Shown: positions 9,466-19,817 of the stretch, in pieces
How positions within the stretch are numbered: the first letter of the stretch is position 1
How the letters are laid out: every line of letters starts with the position of its first letter
NCBI RefSeq assembly: GCF_025860405.1
Contig: NZ_CP063785.1
Span: 620,001 to 684,000, forward strand
Origin: Tolypothrix sp. PCC 7712
GTDB lineage: Bacteria > Cyanobacteriota > Cyanobacteriia > Cyanobacteriales > Nostocaceae
DNA length: 64,000 bases
Reading direction: 5' to 3'
Position numbers and translations under genes: made by a program
The notes under the pieces: generated by a model
Databases searched by the model: none
Seen by the model: the letters and a program-made list of their open reading frames with translations, nothing else
What the model was told of the DNA's origin: nothing

Positions 9466-10659
9466 ATGCGTAAATTACTAATTTTGCCTGGGGACTGTGA
9501 TACTATTGGAGGGACATTAGTTTCTTTATCTATGCTCATTACTGGAGTTAAGGAACAGCAGATACAGAAGCATATATGTGTCATAGTTCAAGCAGGTTCT
9601 GTAATGGAGAAATATTTACACAACCTGGGATTAGATTTTTGCCTTCATGCAATTCCTGCCGTTACCCAAAAAGAATTTTTTCAGAAAGGAATTCAATGGG
9701 TAAGCCAACAACCAAAAGTCTATCCTTTGTTATTGGATAACTGCGCTTATAACTACTTGCTACCAACTTTCTTGATGATTGCATTTCGACTACGTTTCAG
9801 CGGCCGTACTATATATTACTTTTGTCATGACTTGGTAGGTTCAGGTAGATTTTGGGGTTATTTAGCTAGAAAATACATTTTTTTTTGTTTGTCTCCTCGT
9901 GCTCTTTGCAATTCGCACTTTACCGCCCAACATGTGCGACATCTAATGCCCAATGTCCAAGGTGTTCTTTACCAGCCAGTAGATCAGAAGCGTTTTAACG
10001 ATTTACCTCTGCTGTATCTTCCCAAAGAATTGCAATCAATTTTACAGCTAGGATTTCGTGTCATATTGACACCTTCACGCATTAACAAGCATCCGAAAGA
10101 CGGCGAAAACTGTGATAAAAATTTGCGAACTTTAATTCCAGTTGTTGCACATTTGAAGACTAGGGGTTATGATTATCACGCAGTAATTATTGGCGAAGAT
10201 AAGTCTCCCAATCAAGTTAATAGCCGTATCTTACTTGAAAAAGCTGAAGAGCTAGGAGTAGCAGATCGTTTTACAATTCTGCCTGCGACTATAGGCATTG
10301 AAGATTATTATAAATGTGCAGACATAGTAGTTACACTCGCTCATAAAGAAGCTTTTGGTCGCGTTGTTGTAGAAGCGATCGCTTGTGGTGTTCCTGTTGT
10401 TGGTAGTTGCAACGGTGGCATTGGCGAAATACTTAATCATTTTGCACCAGAATGGACAGTTAATCCTAATGATCCTATTGCTGCTGCCGAGGCTATTATA
10501 CGCATTGCTAATGATCCGAACACATCCAATCTTCTAATACAGGGCAAAAACTGGGTTCAGTCAAAATGTAGTATTGCTAGCTACGCCCAACATATGATGG
10601 AAATTACAGGAATAATTAGTAATACGAGAATTAATCAAATCCCTTCATTGACTAATTAA
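9466..10659 (+). CDS. GT4-family glycosyltransferase
   Basis: A 397-residue GT-B glycosyltransferase. The C-terminal half has the nucleotide-sugar-binding EX7E motif in EAFGRVVVE (about 304-312), then AIACGVPVVGSCNGGIGEIL. ILTPSRINKHPKDGEN (about 201) replaces the usual GRL...KG segment at the domain junction. The start has AAAGGAAAT upstream. It probably transfers one sugar of the exopolysaccharide repeat at the cytoplasmic membrane. Donor and linkage are unknown. Confidence 0.87.
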   Translation: MRKLLILPGDCDTIGGTLVSLSMLITGVKEQQIQKHICVIVQAGSVMEKYLHNLGLDFCLHAIPAVTQKEFFQKGIQWVSQQPKVYPLLLDNCAYNYLLPTFLMIAFRLRFSGRTIYYFCHDLVGSGRFWGYLARKYIFFCLSPRALCNSHFTAQHVRHLMPNVQGVLYQPVDQKRFNDLPLLYLPKELQSILQLGFRVILTPSRINKHPKDGENCDKNLRTLIPVVAHLKTRGYDYHAVIIGEDKSPNQVNSRILLEKAEELGVADRFTILPATIGIEDYYKCADIVVTLAHKEAFGRVVVEAIACGVPVVGSCNGGIGEILNHFAPEWTVNPNDPIAAAEAIIRIANDPNTSNLLIQGKNWVQSKCSIASYAQHMMEITGIISNTRINQIPSLTN

Positions 10660-10672
10660 ATAGTTATCTCTT

Positions 10673-11905
10673 ATGAATGTACTATTGCAAGAAGCTGCTA
10701 CAAAAATTGAGCAATCCCAAAAACGAGATATTTTAATTATCTGCCGTGTATTTTTCCCGGATGCTGGAGGAATACAAGAGTATGTTTACAATCGTTGTAT
10801 GCAAGATCCAACGCAGATTGTGGTTCTCACTTCTAGCTGTACAGGTGATCGAGCATTCGACCAAATGCAATCATTTCCTGTCTATCGTTGGTGGATGCCT
10901 GCAATTTGTAGTTTGGGAGCGTTTGGAAGTATTATCAAGCAAATTCTAAATATATTCTGGTCAGTGACACTAGGCATCAAATTATATCAAAAGTATCGCT
11001 ATAGTTACATCGAATGGTGGCACGGTTACGACTTCCCAGCGTTATTGCTATTAAGCTATTTATTGCCTGTAGAGTGTGTGATTTACCTTCATGGTGATGA
11101 TGTATTATGTCCTTTAAAAAATCCAATTTTTCATTTTTTATTTCAGTGGACATTACAACGCACTAAAGTTATCGTGTGTAACAGTAAATTTACGCAAAGT
11201 TATGTCAAAAGCAATTGGAAACTGAATAGGCATATTGAAATAATTCATCCCACTATCAGAGCAGAAAAATTCGGTGATCTAAGTTTAAACAGTTTGGAAG
11301 ATTTGCGTCAGCAAATTCGTGATAAATATCAAATTCCAAAAGATGGTATTGTAATATTATCGGTGGGTCGTTTAGTAAAACGTAAAGGCTTTGATCGTAT
11401 AATTCATAATTTACCACACCTAATAGCAGCAGGATTGAATGTCTATTATTTAATATGTGGTCGAGGACCGATGGAATCGGAACTCAATGAATTAGCAAAT
11501 AGATTGGATGTTAACTCACGGGTAATTCTTACAGGATATATCTCTGATGCAGATTTAGCAGGATATTATTCAGCTTGTGACATATTTTCGATGTTAACTT
11601 TTTATGATAGTAATAGCCGAAGTATAGAAGGATTTGGAATAGTTTATTTAGAAGCAGGTTATTTTAGCAAACCAGTCATTGCTTCACGAGTTGGAGGAGT
11701 AGAAGATGCAGTTTTTCACGGAGAAACTGGTTTATTAGTAGATCCTAACTCATCAGAAGAAATTTTATCTGTACTGCATCAATTATGTGTTGATAAAGAA
11801 CTACGTCAGCGACTTGGTTTTAGGGGAAAAGAATTAGTAAATCGGACAATTTTCCATCGAATTATTTACATGAATAAAGTTACACATAAAATTATAAATA
11901 ATTAA
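10673..11905 (+). CDS. GT4-family glycosyltransferase
   Basis: A 410-residue GT-B glycosyltransferase. Visible features are IYLHGDDVLCPL (about 141-152) in the acceptor domain, ILSVGRLVKRKGFDRI (about 226-241) at the start of the donor domain, and the EX7E motif in EGFGIVYLE (about 321-329) followed by SKPVIASRVGGVEDAV. It follows the previous glycosyltransferase by 13 bases and is probably co-transcribed. The specificity is not readable from sequence. Confidence 0.88.
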   Translation: MNVLLQEAATKIEQSQKRDILIICRVFFPDAGGIQEYVYNRCMQDPTQIVVLTSSCTGDRAFDQMQSFPVYRWWMPAICSLGAFGSIIKQILNIFWSVTLGIKLYQKYRYSYIEWWHGYDFPALLLLSYLLPVECVIYLHGDDVLCPLKNPIFHFLFQWTLQRTKVIVCNSKFTQSYVKSNWKLNRHIEIIHPTIRAEKFGDLSLNSLEDLRQQIRDKYQIPKDGIVILSVGRLVKRKGFDRIIHNLPHLIAAGLNVYYLICGRGPMESELNELANRLDVNSRVILTGYISDADLAGYYSACDIFSMLTFYDSNSRSIEGFGIVYLEAGYFSKPVIASRVGGVEDAVFHGETGLLVDPNSSEEILSVLHQLCVDKELRQRLGFRGKELVNRTIFHRIIYMNKVTHKIINN

Positions 11906-11918
11906 ATTTAGGTGAAGT

Positions 11919-12623
11919 ATGAGTTTATCTAACATATTAGCTGAACAAATAGGTAACTATGATAATCCAGCTTCTATCGGTTATAAGTTACGCTGCAAAC
12001 GTATAGAAACACTTATCTCTATAATAAGTAAAGTCTACGACAAATCGAAGGAAGTAAGAATAATTGACATTGGTGGAAGAAAAAATTATTGGCAAATACT
12101 ACCTCAAGAAATATTGAACAAATACAAAATTTACATCACAATTGTAAATTTACCTGGAGAAATATTGCCAGCGTCTGAAGAACATTATCAATTCATTTAT
12201 GGAGATGCATGTAACCTCAAAATTTTTGAAGATAATTCTTTTCATATAGCTCACTCCAATTCAGTAATAGAACATGTTGGAAATTGGAATAACATGAGTA
12301 AATTTGCTAAAGAAGTAAGAAGATTAGCACCAAACGTTTATGTTCAAACTCCATATTTTTGGTTCCCAATTGAGCCACATTTTATGTGTCCGTTTTTTCA
12401 TTGGTTACCTCGTCCATTACGCATTAGCTTGATTAAAAATTTTGATTTAGGTAATCATAAGCGTTCAAAAAATGTTCATGAAGCGGCTACTAAATTAGAA
12501 AATTATCGTTTACTGGATAAACAAATGTTACAGGAATTATTCCCAGATAGCGTAATTAACTATGAAAGGCTCTTCGGTATAACTAAGTCTTTGATTGCTA
12601 TTCGATCTGCTGAAATTAGTTAG
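11919..12623 (+). CDS. Class I SAM-dependent methyltransferase
   Basis: A 234-residue protein with a methyltransferase type 11-like fold. Motif I is the unusual IIDIGGRKNYW (about 48-58), an acidic YGDACNLKIFED lies near 95, and AHSNSVIEHVGNW (about 110-122) is the EH-containing motif typical of sugar or lipid methyltransferases. It starts 13 bases after a glycosyltransferase. It may O-methylate a sugar of the repeat or a chain end; the substrate is inferred from context only. Confidence 0.75.
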   Translation: MSLSNILAEQIGNYDNPASIGYKLRCKRIETLISIISKVYDKSKEVRIIDIGGRKNYWQILPQEILNKYKIYITIVNLPGEILPASEEHYQFIYGDACNLKIFEDNSFHIAHSNSVIEHVGNWNNMSKFAKEVRRLAPNVYVQTPYFWFPIEPHFMCPFFHWLPRPLRISLIKNFDLGNHKRSKNVHEAATKLENYRLLDKQMLQELFPDSVINYERLFGITKSLIAIRSAEIS

Positions 12624-12705
12624 CTTCTTATAAGCTAATAAGGAGTGAATATTTACAAATAAATATGTAATCAAAAGTTAACATCTATTTTCATTCGGAA
12701 TACAT

Positions 12706-13443
12706 ATGAAGCTTGAATATCGCAAAGTAAAAAATACATCTCATATAGCAGAGTTCAAAACATATCTGCATGATTTGACTACCGCTCCAGAAATTAAAAG
12801 AATATGTGAAGTAGGTGGAGGAGCAAACCCAGCTATTTCCTTAGATTTGATTGATAAATATGGATTGGAATACACTTTACTTGATATATCTGCTGAAGAA
12901 CTAGCAAAAGCTCCAAATGGATATCATAAAATTCAAACTGATATTTCATCTCCTAGCTTGAATATAGATAGAGAATTTGATTTAGTTTTTAGCATTATGC
13001 TAGCTGAACATGTTCCAAATGGGCTGACTTTTCACAAAAATGTCTTTAATATCTTACGAGATGGTGGGTATGCAATACATGTGTTCCCTACTATGTATGC
13101 TCTACCGTTTATTGTTAATCAAATATTACCGGACAAATTATCAGAAAAAATTTTATGGGCACTTTCACCCCATAGAAAAACAGATACGAATAAACTTAAG
13201 TTTCCAGCTTATTACAGTTGGTGTCGTGGCCCTTTAAATAGCCAGATAAATAAGTTTGAAAATCTTGGTTATAAAGTCGAAGAATACGTTGGTTTTTTTG
13301 GAACTCCCGCCTATTTTAGTAAAATTAAGCCACTCAGTTTATTAGATGATTGGATGTCTTCTATATTAGTTAAATATCCACAACCATTAATTACAAGTTA
13401 TGCATATCTTTTATTGCGTAAAGATTTTAGCTTGTTAAATTGA
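12706..13443 (+). CDS. Class I SAM-dependent methyltransferase
   Basis: A 245-residue methyltransferase. Motif I is ICEVGGGANPAISLDLI (about 34-50), motif II is YTLLDISAEEL and the post-motif is FDLVFSIMLAEHVPNG (about 92-107). It is not closely similar to the preceding methyltransferase and is separated from it by 82 bases. It probably modifies a sugar or glycolipid intermediate of the same pathway. Confidence 0.77.
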   Translation: MKLEYRKVKNTSHIAEFKTYLHDLTTAPEIKRICEVGGGANPAISLDLIDKYGLEYTLLDISAEELAKAPNGYHKIQTDISSPSLNIDREFDLVFSIMLAEHVPNGLTFHKNVFNILRDGGYAIHVFPTMYALPFIVNQILPDKLSEKILWALSPHRKTDTNKLKFPAYYSWCRGPLNSQINKFENLGYKVEEYVGFFGTPAYFSKIKPLSLLDDWMSSILVKYPQPLITSYAYLLLRKDFSLLN

Positions 13444-13566
13444 ATATAGCTTTTTGTGATTGCTAGCAAGCTATTTCAGCTTTTTGTACAGGGTGCTTAC
13501 TTTGTAAGTATACGTTAATTTTGCTATTAAATCTACTAATGATCAGTATGCTGCTTAAATTTTACT

Positions 13567-15012
13567 ATGACTGTAAGCAATTCAAAAAAGTTATTTAAAG
13601 CGAGTTTATGGATGACTGTAAGCTTTGGTCTTGGCAAAGTTGCTCAATTACTTTCTCAAGTTTACTTGGCTCGTTTACTCTCGCCTGAAGACTTTGGTAT
13701 TTGGGCAATGGTTCTAGTACTTTCTAATTTTTCCCTTCTTTTTAGAGATAGTGCTATTGCTCAAGTATTAGTACAAAAAGGTTTAGATGATTCCAAACTA
13801 GTTAATACTGTTTATAGCTTAGGTATTAATATTTCTATTTTTTTATTTTTTATACAAGCTTTAGCAGGATTACCTTTATCTTACTTCTTTAAGCAACCTA
13901 TTTTATTTCCTTTGACAGTACTATCAGCATTTATCTTCCTAATTGGTGCTGGTGCTGGTTCTCATACTGCAATATTACAAAGAACAATGAAGTTTAAAGA
14001 GCTAGCTATTTGTGATTTGCTAGCTAATTTTTCACGAGTGTTTAGCTTAGTTATTAGCTCGATGCTTGGATGCGAATTTTGGTCTTTTGCTATTGGAGAA
14101 ATTACTATGGCTTTGGTGGATTCCTGTTCAAAGCGTTTTTTTAGTAGGTATGAATTTAAATACTATTTAAAATTGGAGAGAAATAAAATAAATGAAGTCA
14201 ATGGCTTTATTTTAGGTGTTATAGGTAGTAAGATTGCTCATCAAATGAATATAACGGGAGATAACTTAATTATTGGAAAATTAATAGGAACACAAGCTCT
14301 TGGCTATTACAATGTTGCTTATCAATTAGCTACCACACCAGCTTTTGCATTTTCTCAAATTAATAGTCGTGTAATTTTTTCAGCACTGTCGCAAGTGAGT
14401 GAACAGAGAAAGTCATTGATAATGATTGAAAAAGTCGTTGAATATTACGCTACTACTGCTACTTTAATATATGGTTTAGCATTTATTTTAGCACCACCAA
14501 TCATCCTACTAATTTATGGGGACAATTGGAAACAATCTATCAGTATATGTCAAATCATATTAATCTTTTCCTATACATCAGGTTTTGTATCAATCCTTGC
14601 TGCCTATCTATTGTCCATGAATAAATCTCTAGAAATTGCACGTATAGACTGGTTTATCGTTCCTATTTCTTTAACTGCTTATTTTATTGGTGCTCAAATA
14701 GGAGGAGTACAAGGTGTTGCGATTGCCGTTACATGTGTTATGGGCTTTGTTGCTTCAAGTTGGTATCTTATCTCAGCATGTCGTATCGCTGGAGTGAATA
14801 TTCTAGCCTTATTAAAACCAGCATTGATGCCGACAACAGCTATATTAATAGCTTTAGCAACAATACGAGTGATTCCTTACCCTCATAACGGAGCTATTTA
14901 TCTACAAATACTAACTTTAGTATTTCTTTATATAACAATAATTGCTTTAATATCAAAAGGTCATTTACCTTTTAGCATCTTTAGAAGATTGCTTTATAAA
15001 ATAGGTTTATAG
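13567..15012 (+). CDS. Wzx-type polysaccharide flippase (MOP superfamily)
   Basis: A 481-residue protein with about 12-14 membrane helices. The N-terminus has the Wzx/RfbX pattern SFGLGKVAQLLSQVYLARLL followed by SPEDFGIWAMVLV. GDNLIIGKLIGTQALGYYNVAY (about 228-249) is the conserved middle segment of the family. It flips lipid-linked repeat units across the cytoplasmic membrane. Together with the Wzy-like and Wzc-like proteins it completes a Wzx/Wzy-dependent export set. Confidence 0.9.
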   Translation: MTVSNSKKLFKASLWMTVSFGLGKVAQLLSQVYLARLLSPEDFGIWAMVLVLSNFSLLFRDSAIAQVLVQKGLDDSKLVNTVYSLGINISIFLFFIQALAGLPLSYFFKQPILFPLTVLSAFIFLIGAGAGSHTAILQRTMKFKELAICDLLANFSRVFSLVISSMLGCEFWSFAIGEITMALVDSCSKRFFSRYEFKYYLKLERNKINEVNGFILGVIGSKIAHQMNITGDNLIIGKLIGTQALGYYNVAYQLATTPAFAFSQINSRVIFSALSQVSEQRKSLIMIEKVVEYYATTATLIYGLAFILAPPIILLIYGDNWKQSISICQIILIFSYTSGFVSILAAYLLSMNKSLEIARIDWFIVPISLTAYFIGAQIGGVQGVAIAVTCVMGFVASSWYLISACRIAGVNILALLKPALMPTTAILIALATIRVIPYPHNGAIYLQILTLVFLYITIIALISKGHLPFSIFRRLLYKIGL

Positions 15013-15119
15013 AAATAGTATCAATAATTGTAAACTTGGTTTTTCTTGGTTATAAACTTAGATATTCAAAGATTTTAAATTGCTTTATTCTCTTTATGTA
15101 ATCTAATAAAATTAACTTT

Positions 15120-16292
15120 ATGAATAATGATTATCAAGCTTTATCAATTACGAGTCATATTCTTGGACATCACACCTATGGTAAACTCTTAAGAGAGTAC
15201 TTCAACAATTCAAATTCCCTTGGCTCAGTAGACTTCTATTGGTTTAAAGAAGAATGTAACAAGTTACTCTGGCTTGCCACTAGATCTTTTTATTGCAAAT
15301 TCCCAAGCTCTTGGATTCAGCAGCGTAATTTAGATTTTCAATGTCTTCGTTCTGAATTGACAACTGCATATATTACTAAGTTGTTAATAAAACAAAAATT
15401 GCACAGTAAGCAATATTCTGTTATGCATCTACATACTCAAGTTATGGCTCTCTTAGCCCTTGAGTATATGAAAAGAGTTCCTACAATTGTTAGTATTGAC
15501 TTTACTGCTGCGCTGAAATATCGTGAGATGCAAGATGTGAGTTTTCAGTGGACTTATGCTCCAAATATTTCATTAGAAAAAAGAGTTTTTGATGCTGCTT
15601 CTCAGATCGTGACATGGTCTGAGTTTGCCAAACAATCTGTGATTGAAGATTATGATATTAATGAAAATAAAGTCATAGTCATTCCTCCTGGCGTTAATTT
15701 AAGTGCTTTAGAATCTGACAATAATTCGGCAGATAAAAATTCTGATAACTGTAACATTCTATTTGTAGGTGGAGATTTTAAAAGAAAAGGAGGACATGAT
15801 TTATTAAAAGTCTTTCTAGAGAATTTCTCAAATATAGCAATTCTTCATATAGTTACTAAAGAAGCTATTGAATGTTCTCATCATCGCGTGCGAGTTTATA
15901 ACAATATAAGTGCATATACGCCTGAATGGAAATCTCTTTACCAACAAGCAGATATTTTTGTAATGCCTACTTATAGTGAGGGTTTACCTCAAGTATTTAT
16001 GGAAGCTATGGGATTCAGTCTTCCGATAATTGCTACAAATTTACCTCAAATGAAAGAAGTTATTATTAATGATGTAACAGGCTTTATGATTCATCCTGGA
16101 AATAAAAATGAATTAGCAAAAATGCTCAAAATTTTGGTTGAAAACCCTATATTAAGAATTGAAATGGGTAGAAAAGGCAAGCAGATTGCTCAACTTAAAT
16201 TTGATATTCATAAAAACTGCTCTCATCTAGAAAGTATCTTTAAAGAACTTTCTGCTAGTCAAGGGAGAAATATCTACACAAATATTTTGTGA
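15120..16292 (+). CDS. GT4-family glycosyltransferase
   Basis: A 390-residue GT-B glycosyltransferase. NILFVGGDFKRKGGHDLL (about 212-229) opens the donor domain, and the EX7E motif is EGLPQVFME (about 285-293) followed by AMGFSLPIIATNLPQMKEVI. VIVIPPGVNLSAL (about 182-194) is also typical of the family. It is the third member of this family in the cluster, after a gap of 107 bases. Confidence 0.87.
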   Translation: MNNDYQALSITSHILGHHTYGKLLREYFNNSNSLGSVDFYWFKEECNKLLWLATRSFYCKFPSSWIQQRNLDFQCLRSELTTAYITKLLIKQKLHSKQYSVMHLHTQVMALLALEYMKRVPTIVSIDFTAALKYREMQDVSFQWTYAPNISLEKRVFDAASQIVTWSEFAKQSVIEDYDINENKVIVIPPGVNLSALESDNNSADKNSDNCNILFVGGDFKRKGGHDLLKVFLENFSNIAILHIVTKEAIECSHHRVRVYNNISAYTPEWKSLYQQADIFVMPTYSEGLPQVFMEAMGFSLPIIATNLPQMKEVIINDVTGFMIHPGNKNELAKMLKILVENPILRIEMGRKGKQIAQLKFDIHKNCSHLESIFKELSASQGRNIYTNIL

Positions 16293-16366
16293 TCTGTTGA
16301 TTAGAACCAAGCCTTTGCAAGCAAATCTATCTTGTCTCAAATTTTGTACACAAGGAATAAATTTAT

Positions 16367-17134
16367 ATGAATAGCCAAACCATTAGTTACAGTTCAAACT
16401 ATTTCCAAAGTAGTTTTTTTGAAACTGATTATCGAATTCTAGCTTCTGTAATTTTTGAACTTTATCGCCCCGCAACTGTAGTAGAATTCGGCTGTGGACC
16501 AGGTCATTTAAGTAGGGAATTCGCGAAGCTTGGGGTACAGGTTATAGCTGTAGACGGTTACTCTCAACCAAACTTCACTGGATTTTCAGTGGAATTTCAT
16601 CGACTAGATTTAAATAACCCTGTAGCAATCGCCAACTTCTTCACGAACAAGCACTTTGACTTAGCTGTATGTTTAGAAGTGGCTGAACACTTACAGCCAG
16701 AAAGTTCGTCTACTTTAGTTAAGTGGTTGACTCAAGTTGCCCCTATAGTAATATTTTCAGCCGCTGTTCCCGGACAAGGTGGACATGGGCACATTAATTT
16801 GCATCCTCGCGAATACTGGCACAATGAATTTACTCAACATGAGTTTGTAATCGCAGATCGTGTACGTGAGAAGTTACGCGTTACTTCTAGTGTTGCACCC
16901 TGGTATCGCTACAACACCATTGATTACTTGCAGCGTCAGCATCCTCAAGCTCCAGATTCAACTGAGGTCATTCCTCGTTTGATTGCCTCTGAATCAGCAT
17001 CAGCAACAGGTTATTACCAAGAATATGATAGGCGATTTCTTGCAGAACTTCGTCTAAAGTATTCGCCTTTGCAGTTTTATACACCGATAAAGCAATTTCG
17101 TCAGTTTACTAAATACCTTCTTGGTAGAGCTTAA
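16367..17134 (+). CDS. Class I SAM-dependent methyltransferase
   Basis: A 255-residue methyltransferase. Motif I is VVEFGCGPGHLSREF (about 37-51), the acidic end of strand 2 is VIAVDGYS, and FDLAVCLEVAEHLQP (about 100-114) is the post-motif. HINLHPREYW (about 141-150) is seen in FkbM- and sugar-methyltransferase-like proteins. It is the last gene of the continuous polysaccharide cluster, followed by 1.1 kb without genes. Confidence 0.82.
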   Translation: MNSQTISYSSNYFQSSFFETDYRILASVIFELYRPATVVEFGCGPGHLSREFAKLGVQVIAVDGYSQPNFTGFSVEFHRLDLNNPVAIANFFTNKHFDLAVCLEVAEHLQPESSSTLVKWLTQVAPIVIFSAAVPGQGGHGHINLHPREYWHNEFTQHEFVIADRVREKLRVTSSVAPWYRYNTIDYLQRQHPQAPDSTEVIPRLIASESASATGYYQEYDRRFLAELRLKYSPLQFYTPIKQFRQFTKYLLGRA

Positions 17135-18284
17135 TGGGCTTCAGAATTGAAATATACGGGACTTACGCATGAGCAACAAGAAAGCTGAAAGCGGATTGTA
17201 AGAAAGTATACACCAATAAACCTTTGTTGTGGCGTAGATTCTATATAAATCAAGCTGAAACTTGCTGAAATATTGGGGCTTATAGATTCATATGAACTTG
17301 GAGTAGGAAGGAGTAAGCTCTCTCCTACCTATCCCATAAAATCATAAATATTGTGTAAGTGAGCTATCTTTGCTATTGAAAGTGCTTAATTAGTAAGTAA
17401 ACATTATAAAATTTATCTCACTTCTCTGTAATAATGCGCTGAATCAGCCTGCGAGGTGTCCCCATAATCGGGTTTCTTGACTTGTATCGATTGCTTATAG
17501 GTTTTTCAATTAAGGACAAATAAAACGCAAAATAGGGGCATTGTTATTAGTATATAATAAACCTTTTGATTATATTTTTATATATATAAATTATCTCTAA
17601 AAATAGATTTTAATTACACAATTAAATATATGACATCTAAGCATAAATTTGTAGAGTTATTCGTATATTTTTTAGTTTATTCAAAAGTAACCTTTTTAAT
17701 ATTTCAATTTTATAAAGATTGTATAAATTTAGCCTTTTCTCAATCAGAAACTAAATTTATACAAGTATAATAAGTAATAACATGCAAGATAATGGTCATA
17801 AAAATACTTGATTTTTACGACCTTTGTTTTGTAAGGAAAATAGAAGCAAAGTGTTTTCTAGGATAACCGTTAGGCTCTAATTTTGGAGTCTCTAGGCTAT
17901 TGATATAGCTTCCATTTGTTCAGTTATGATGAATACCCTAGCACTAAGAACAAATATTGATAATCTCTTAATTATTGATTTTTGTTCATTTGCTAATTAA
18001 GATTTTTATCTTAACTTCACAATAAGTCTTTGAAATATACATCTGTAAAAGTTTGAGATTGCATAGTTAATTTCATTATTTAAATACTAATGAAATGATG
18101 ATAAATCAAACTTTTATAGAGTGATATATATGATGCGCGAACGCATTCTTGAAAAAGATGTAGTGAACGCTTAAGGCTTCTATCTGCATTAGAAGTAAAA
18201 GTCTTAAATAATGGGTTGAGTTCATCAGGGTGCATTTATTAATTTGATTTCCGAAAACTTTAATTGAAGGAGCAAAGCTCTACT
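17135..18284. other. Intergenic region after the polysaccharide cluster
   Basis: About 1.15 kb, AT-rich, with no supported gene on either strand. GGGACTTACGCA at 17158-17169 matches the end of the MITE-like element at 44964-45107, so a decayed copy may begin here; no clear second end was found. The last part is the leader of the RTX gene, with an AAGGAG ribosome-binding site at 18267-18272. Confidence 0.5.
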
Positions 18285-18980
18285 ATGACTATTAGCTTGA
18301 CTAACTTAACTCCTGGTGCTGATACCTACAATGGTACTGATGGCGCTGACTATATCAACGGTAGAGGTGGTAATGACACTCTAAACGGCTTCGGTGGTGA
18401 TGACTACCTCGGTGGTTCACTGGGAGACGATGTCATCAGAGGAGGTAGAGGCAACGATATTATTGTAGGTGATGAGGGAAATGACTTTCTAGCTGGCGGA
18501 AACGGTAACGATACACTGTACGGCGGCATAGGCAATGATCTCCTTACTGGCGGTAATGACGATGATAGGCTTCATGGGGGTGCTGGAAACGATTATCTCC
18601 AAGGCGAAGCGGGAAACGACTTGCTTGTAGGTGATGCTGGAAATGACTTTCTCTGGGGTGGCTTAGGCAATGACACTTTAATAGGTGGTACTGGTAATGA
18701 TGTGTTTAACTTCAGAAATACAACTGAAGGCAGGGATATTATCAGCGACTTTGTCATTGGCGAAGACAAACTAAACCTATCTGGTATATGGCAACAATTG
18801 GGTGTTAGTAACTATTCACAAGCAATTGCTGGTGGTTTCCTGGGTATAGTACAACAAGGTGCAAATACAGTCATCCAAATTGATATCGACGGTAGTTCTA
18901 GTTCAAGTAGCTTTAATGATTTGGCAATTTTGAACAATGTGACTGCTACAAACATTCAAGCTAGTAGTTTCACAGTTTAA
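18285..18980 (+). CDS. RTX-type calcium-binding repeat protein
   Basis: A 231-residue acidic protein made mainly of about 13 nonapeptide repeats of the GGxGxDxLx type (for example [12 protein letters not shown]), which bind Ca2+ in a parallel beta-roll. After the repeats, [20 protein letters not shown] resembles the C-terminal segment of serralysin-like secreted proteins. There is no N-terminal signal peptide, as expected for type I secretion through a C-terminal signal; no ABC or HlyD transporter genes are nearby. The ATG at 18285 is chosen because AAGGAG at 18267-18272 lies 12 bases upstream. A strong terminator follows. It may be a cell-surface or sheath-associated protein. Confidence 0.87.
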   Translation: MTISLTNLTPGADTYNGTDGADYINGRGGNDTLNGFGGDDYLGGSLGDDVIRGGRGNDIIVGDEGNDFLAGGNGNDTLYGGIGNDLLTGGNDDDRLHGGAGNDYLQGEAGNDLLVGDAGNDFLWGGLGNDTLIGGTGNDVFNFRNTTEGRDIISDFVIGEDKLNLSGIWQQLGVSNYSQAIAGGFLGIVQQGANTVIQIDIDGSSSSSSFNDLAILNNVTATNIQASSFTV

Positions 18981-19041
18981 GACTAAGAACACTGCTCTAA
19001 TCCTTTTCTATGAAGGTGATTGATACCTGAAGTGTTGTTGT

Positions 19042-19085
19042 CTGTTGATTGATGTTGCTATCGCAACATCAATCAACAGCTTTTA
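19042..19085 (+). terminator. Rho-independent terminator of the RTX gene
   Basis: A perfect 17-bp inverted repeat (CTGTTGATTGATGTTGC at 19042-19058 and its complement at 19063-19079) with a TATC loop, followed by CTTTTATT. It lies 61 bases after the RTX stop codon. Confidence 0.85.
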
Positions 19086-19142
19086 TTGTCTGAAAATTTA
19101 CAAGTTTACTTTTTGGAAAACAGAATCAGAATACTAAAATCA

Positions 19143-19700
19143 ATGAGAAAAACTTTAATTAACAAATTCTTATCAGATAAAAGCTCATCTCAGCAGAAAG
19201 CAAATAGGCTATTCTCACTTGACTTACTCAAAGCCATGAGTATTATAGCTGTAGTATCCTTTCACTCAATTCTTGTACCAAGGACAACTTATGCAGATAA
19301 TGGATTAGCAATTGATATACTTTTTTCACCTTTAAGGTTTTGCGTTCCAGTCTTTCTGACAATCTCTTTTTTACTAATGGAAAAAAGATTGGTTAAACAG
19401 ACAAGTTCTACTTGGGATGCAATTTATAAACGCTTGAATAGGCTTTTAATTCCAACTTTATTTTGGTTTACGATCGCAGGATCTTTTAAAATAATAAATC
19501 ATAACCCCTTACTAGAGGTAATTGCAACTATATTTAATCAAATTATTGGTTCAATATGTCTACATTTATTTGCAGAATCTAGTTTTAACTTTTTAGAGAT
19601 TATGAGTATAAAATTAGTATCTTGTTTATTATTGTTATCTATTTCTTTAGGTTTCTCTATATTGTTAGACAAAATAGGATTGAAAGCAGTAGTTCGTTGA
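19143..19700 (+). pseudogene. Internally deleted acyltransferase-3 family membrane protein
   Basis: The N-terminal part has the acyltransferase-3 signature RLFSLDLLKAMSIIAVVSFH (Leu-Asp, then the catalytic-site His) and two or three membrane helices typical of the family. Family members are usually about 330-400 residues long; this one has 185. Its last 40 residues (LLLLSISLGFSILLDKIGLK region) look like the usual C-terminal end, so about half of the protein seems to be missing from the middle. The ATG at 19143 is used; an upstream TTG at 19086 lies in the terminator tail. It would have O-acetylated a surface sugar, which fits the neighbouring cluster, but is probably inactive. Confidence 0.6.
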
Positions 19701-19817
19701 AAATTTATTTAAATTAATGATTATATTCGTGATAATTTGTTATTCTAAACAAATTTTTTGTAATTGAATCAGAAATTAATAATTTTATTGATTATTTTGG
19801 AATACTCTCTAGAGTAA

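Noticed and set aside
17135..18284. tRNA or small-RNA gene in the long gap
   Set aside because: No T-loop (GGTTCGAATCC-like) sequence or cloverleaf arrangement was found by eye here or in the other gaps.
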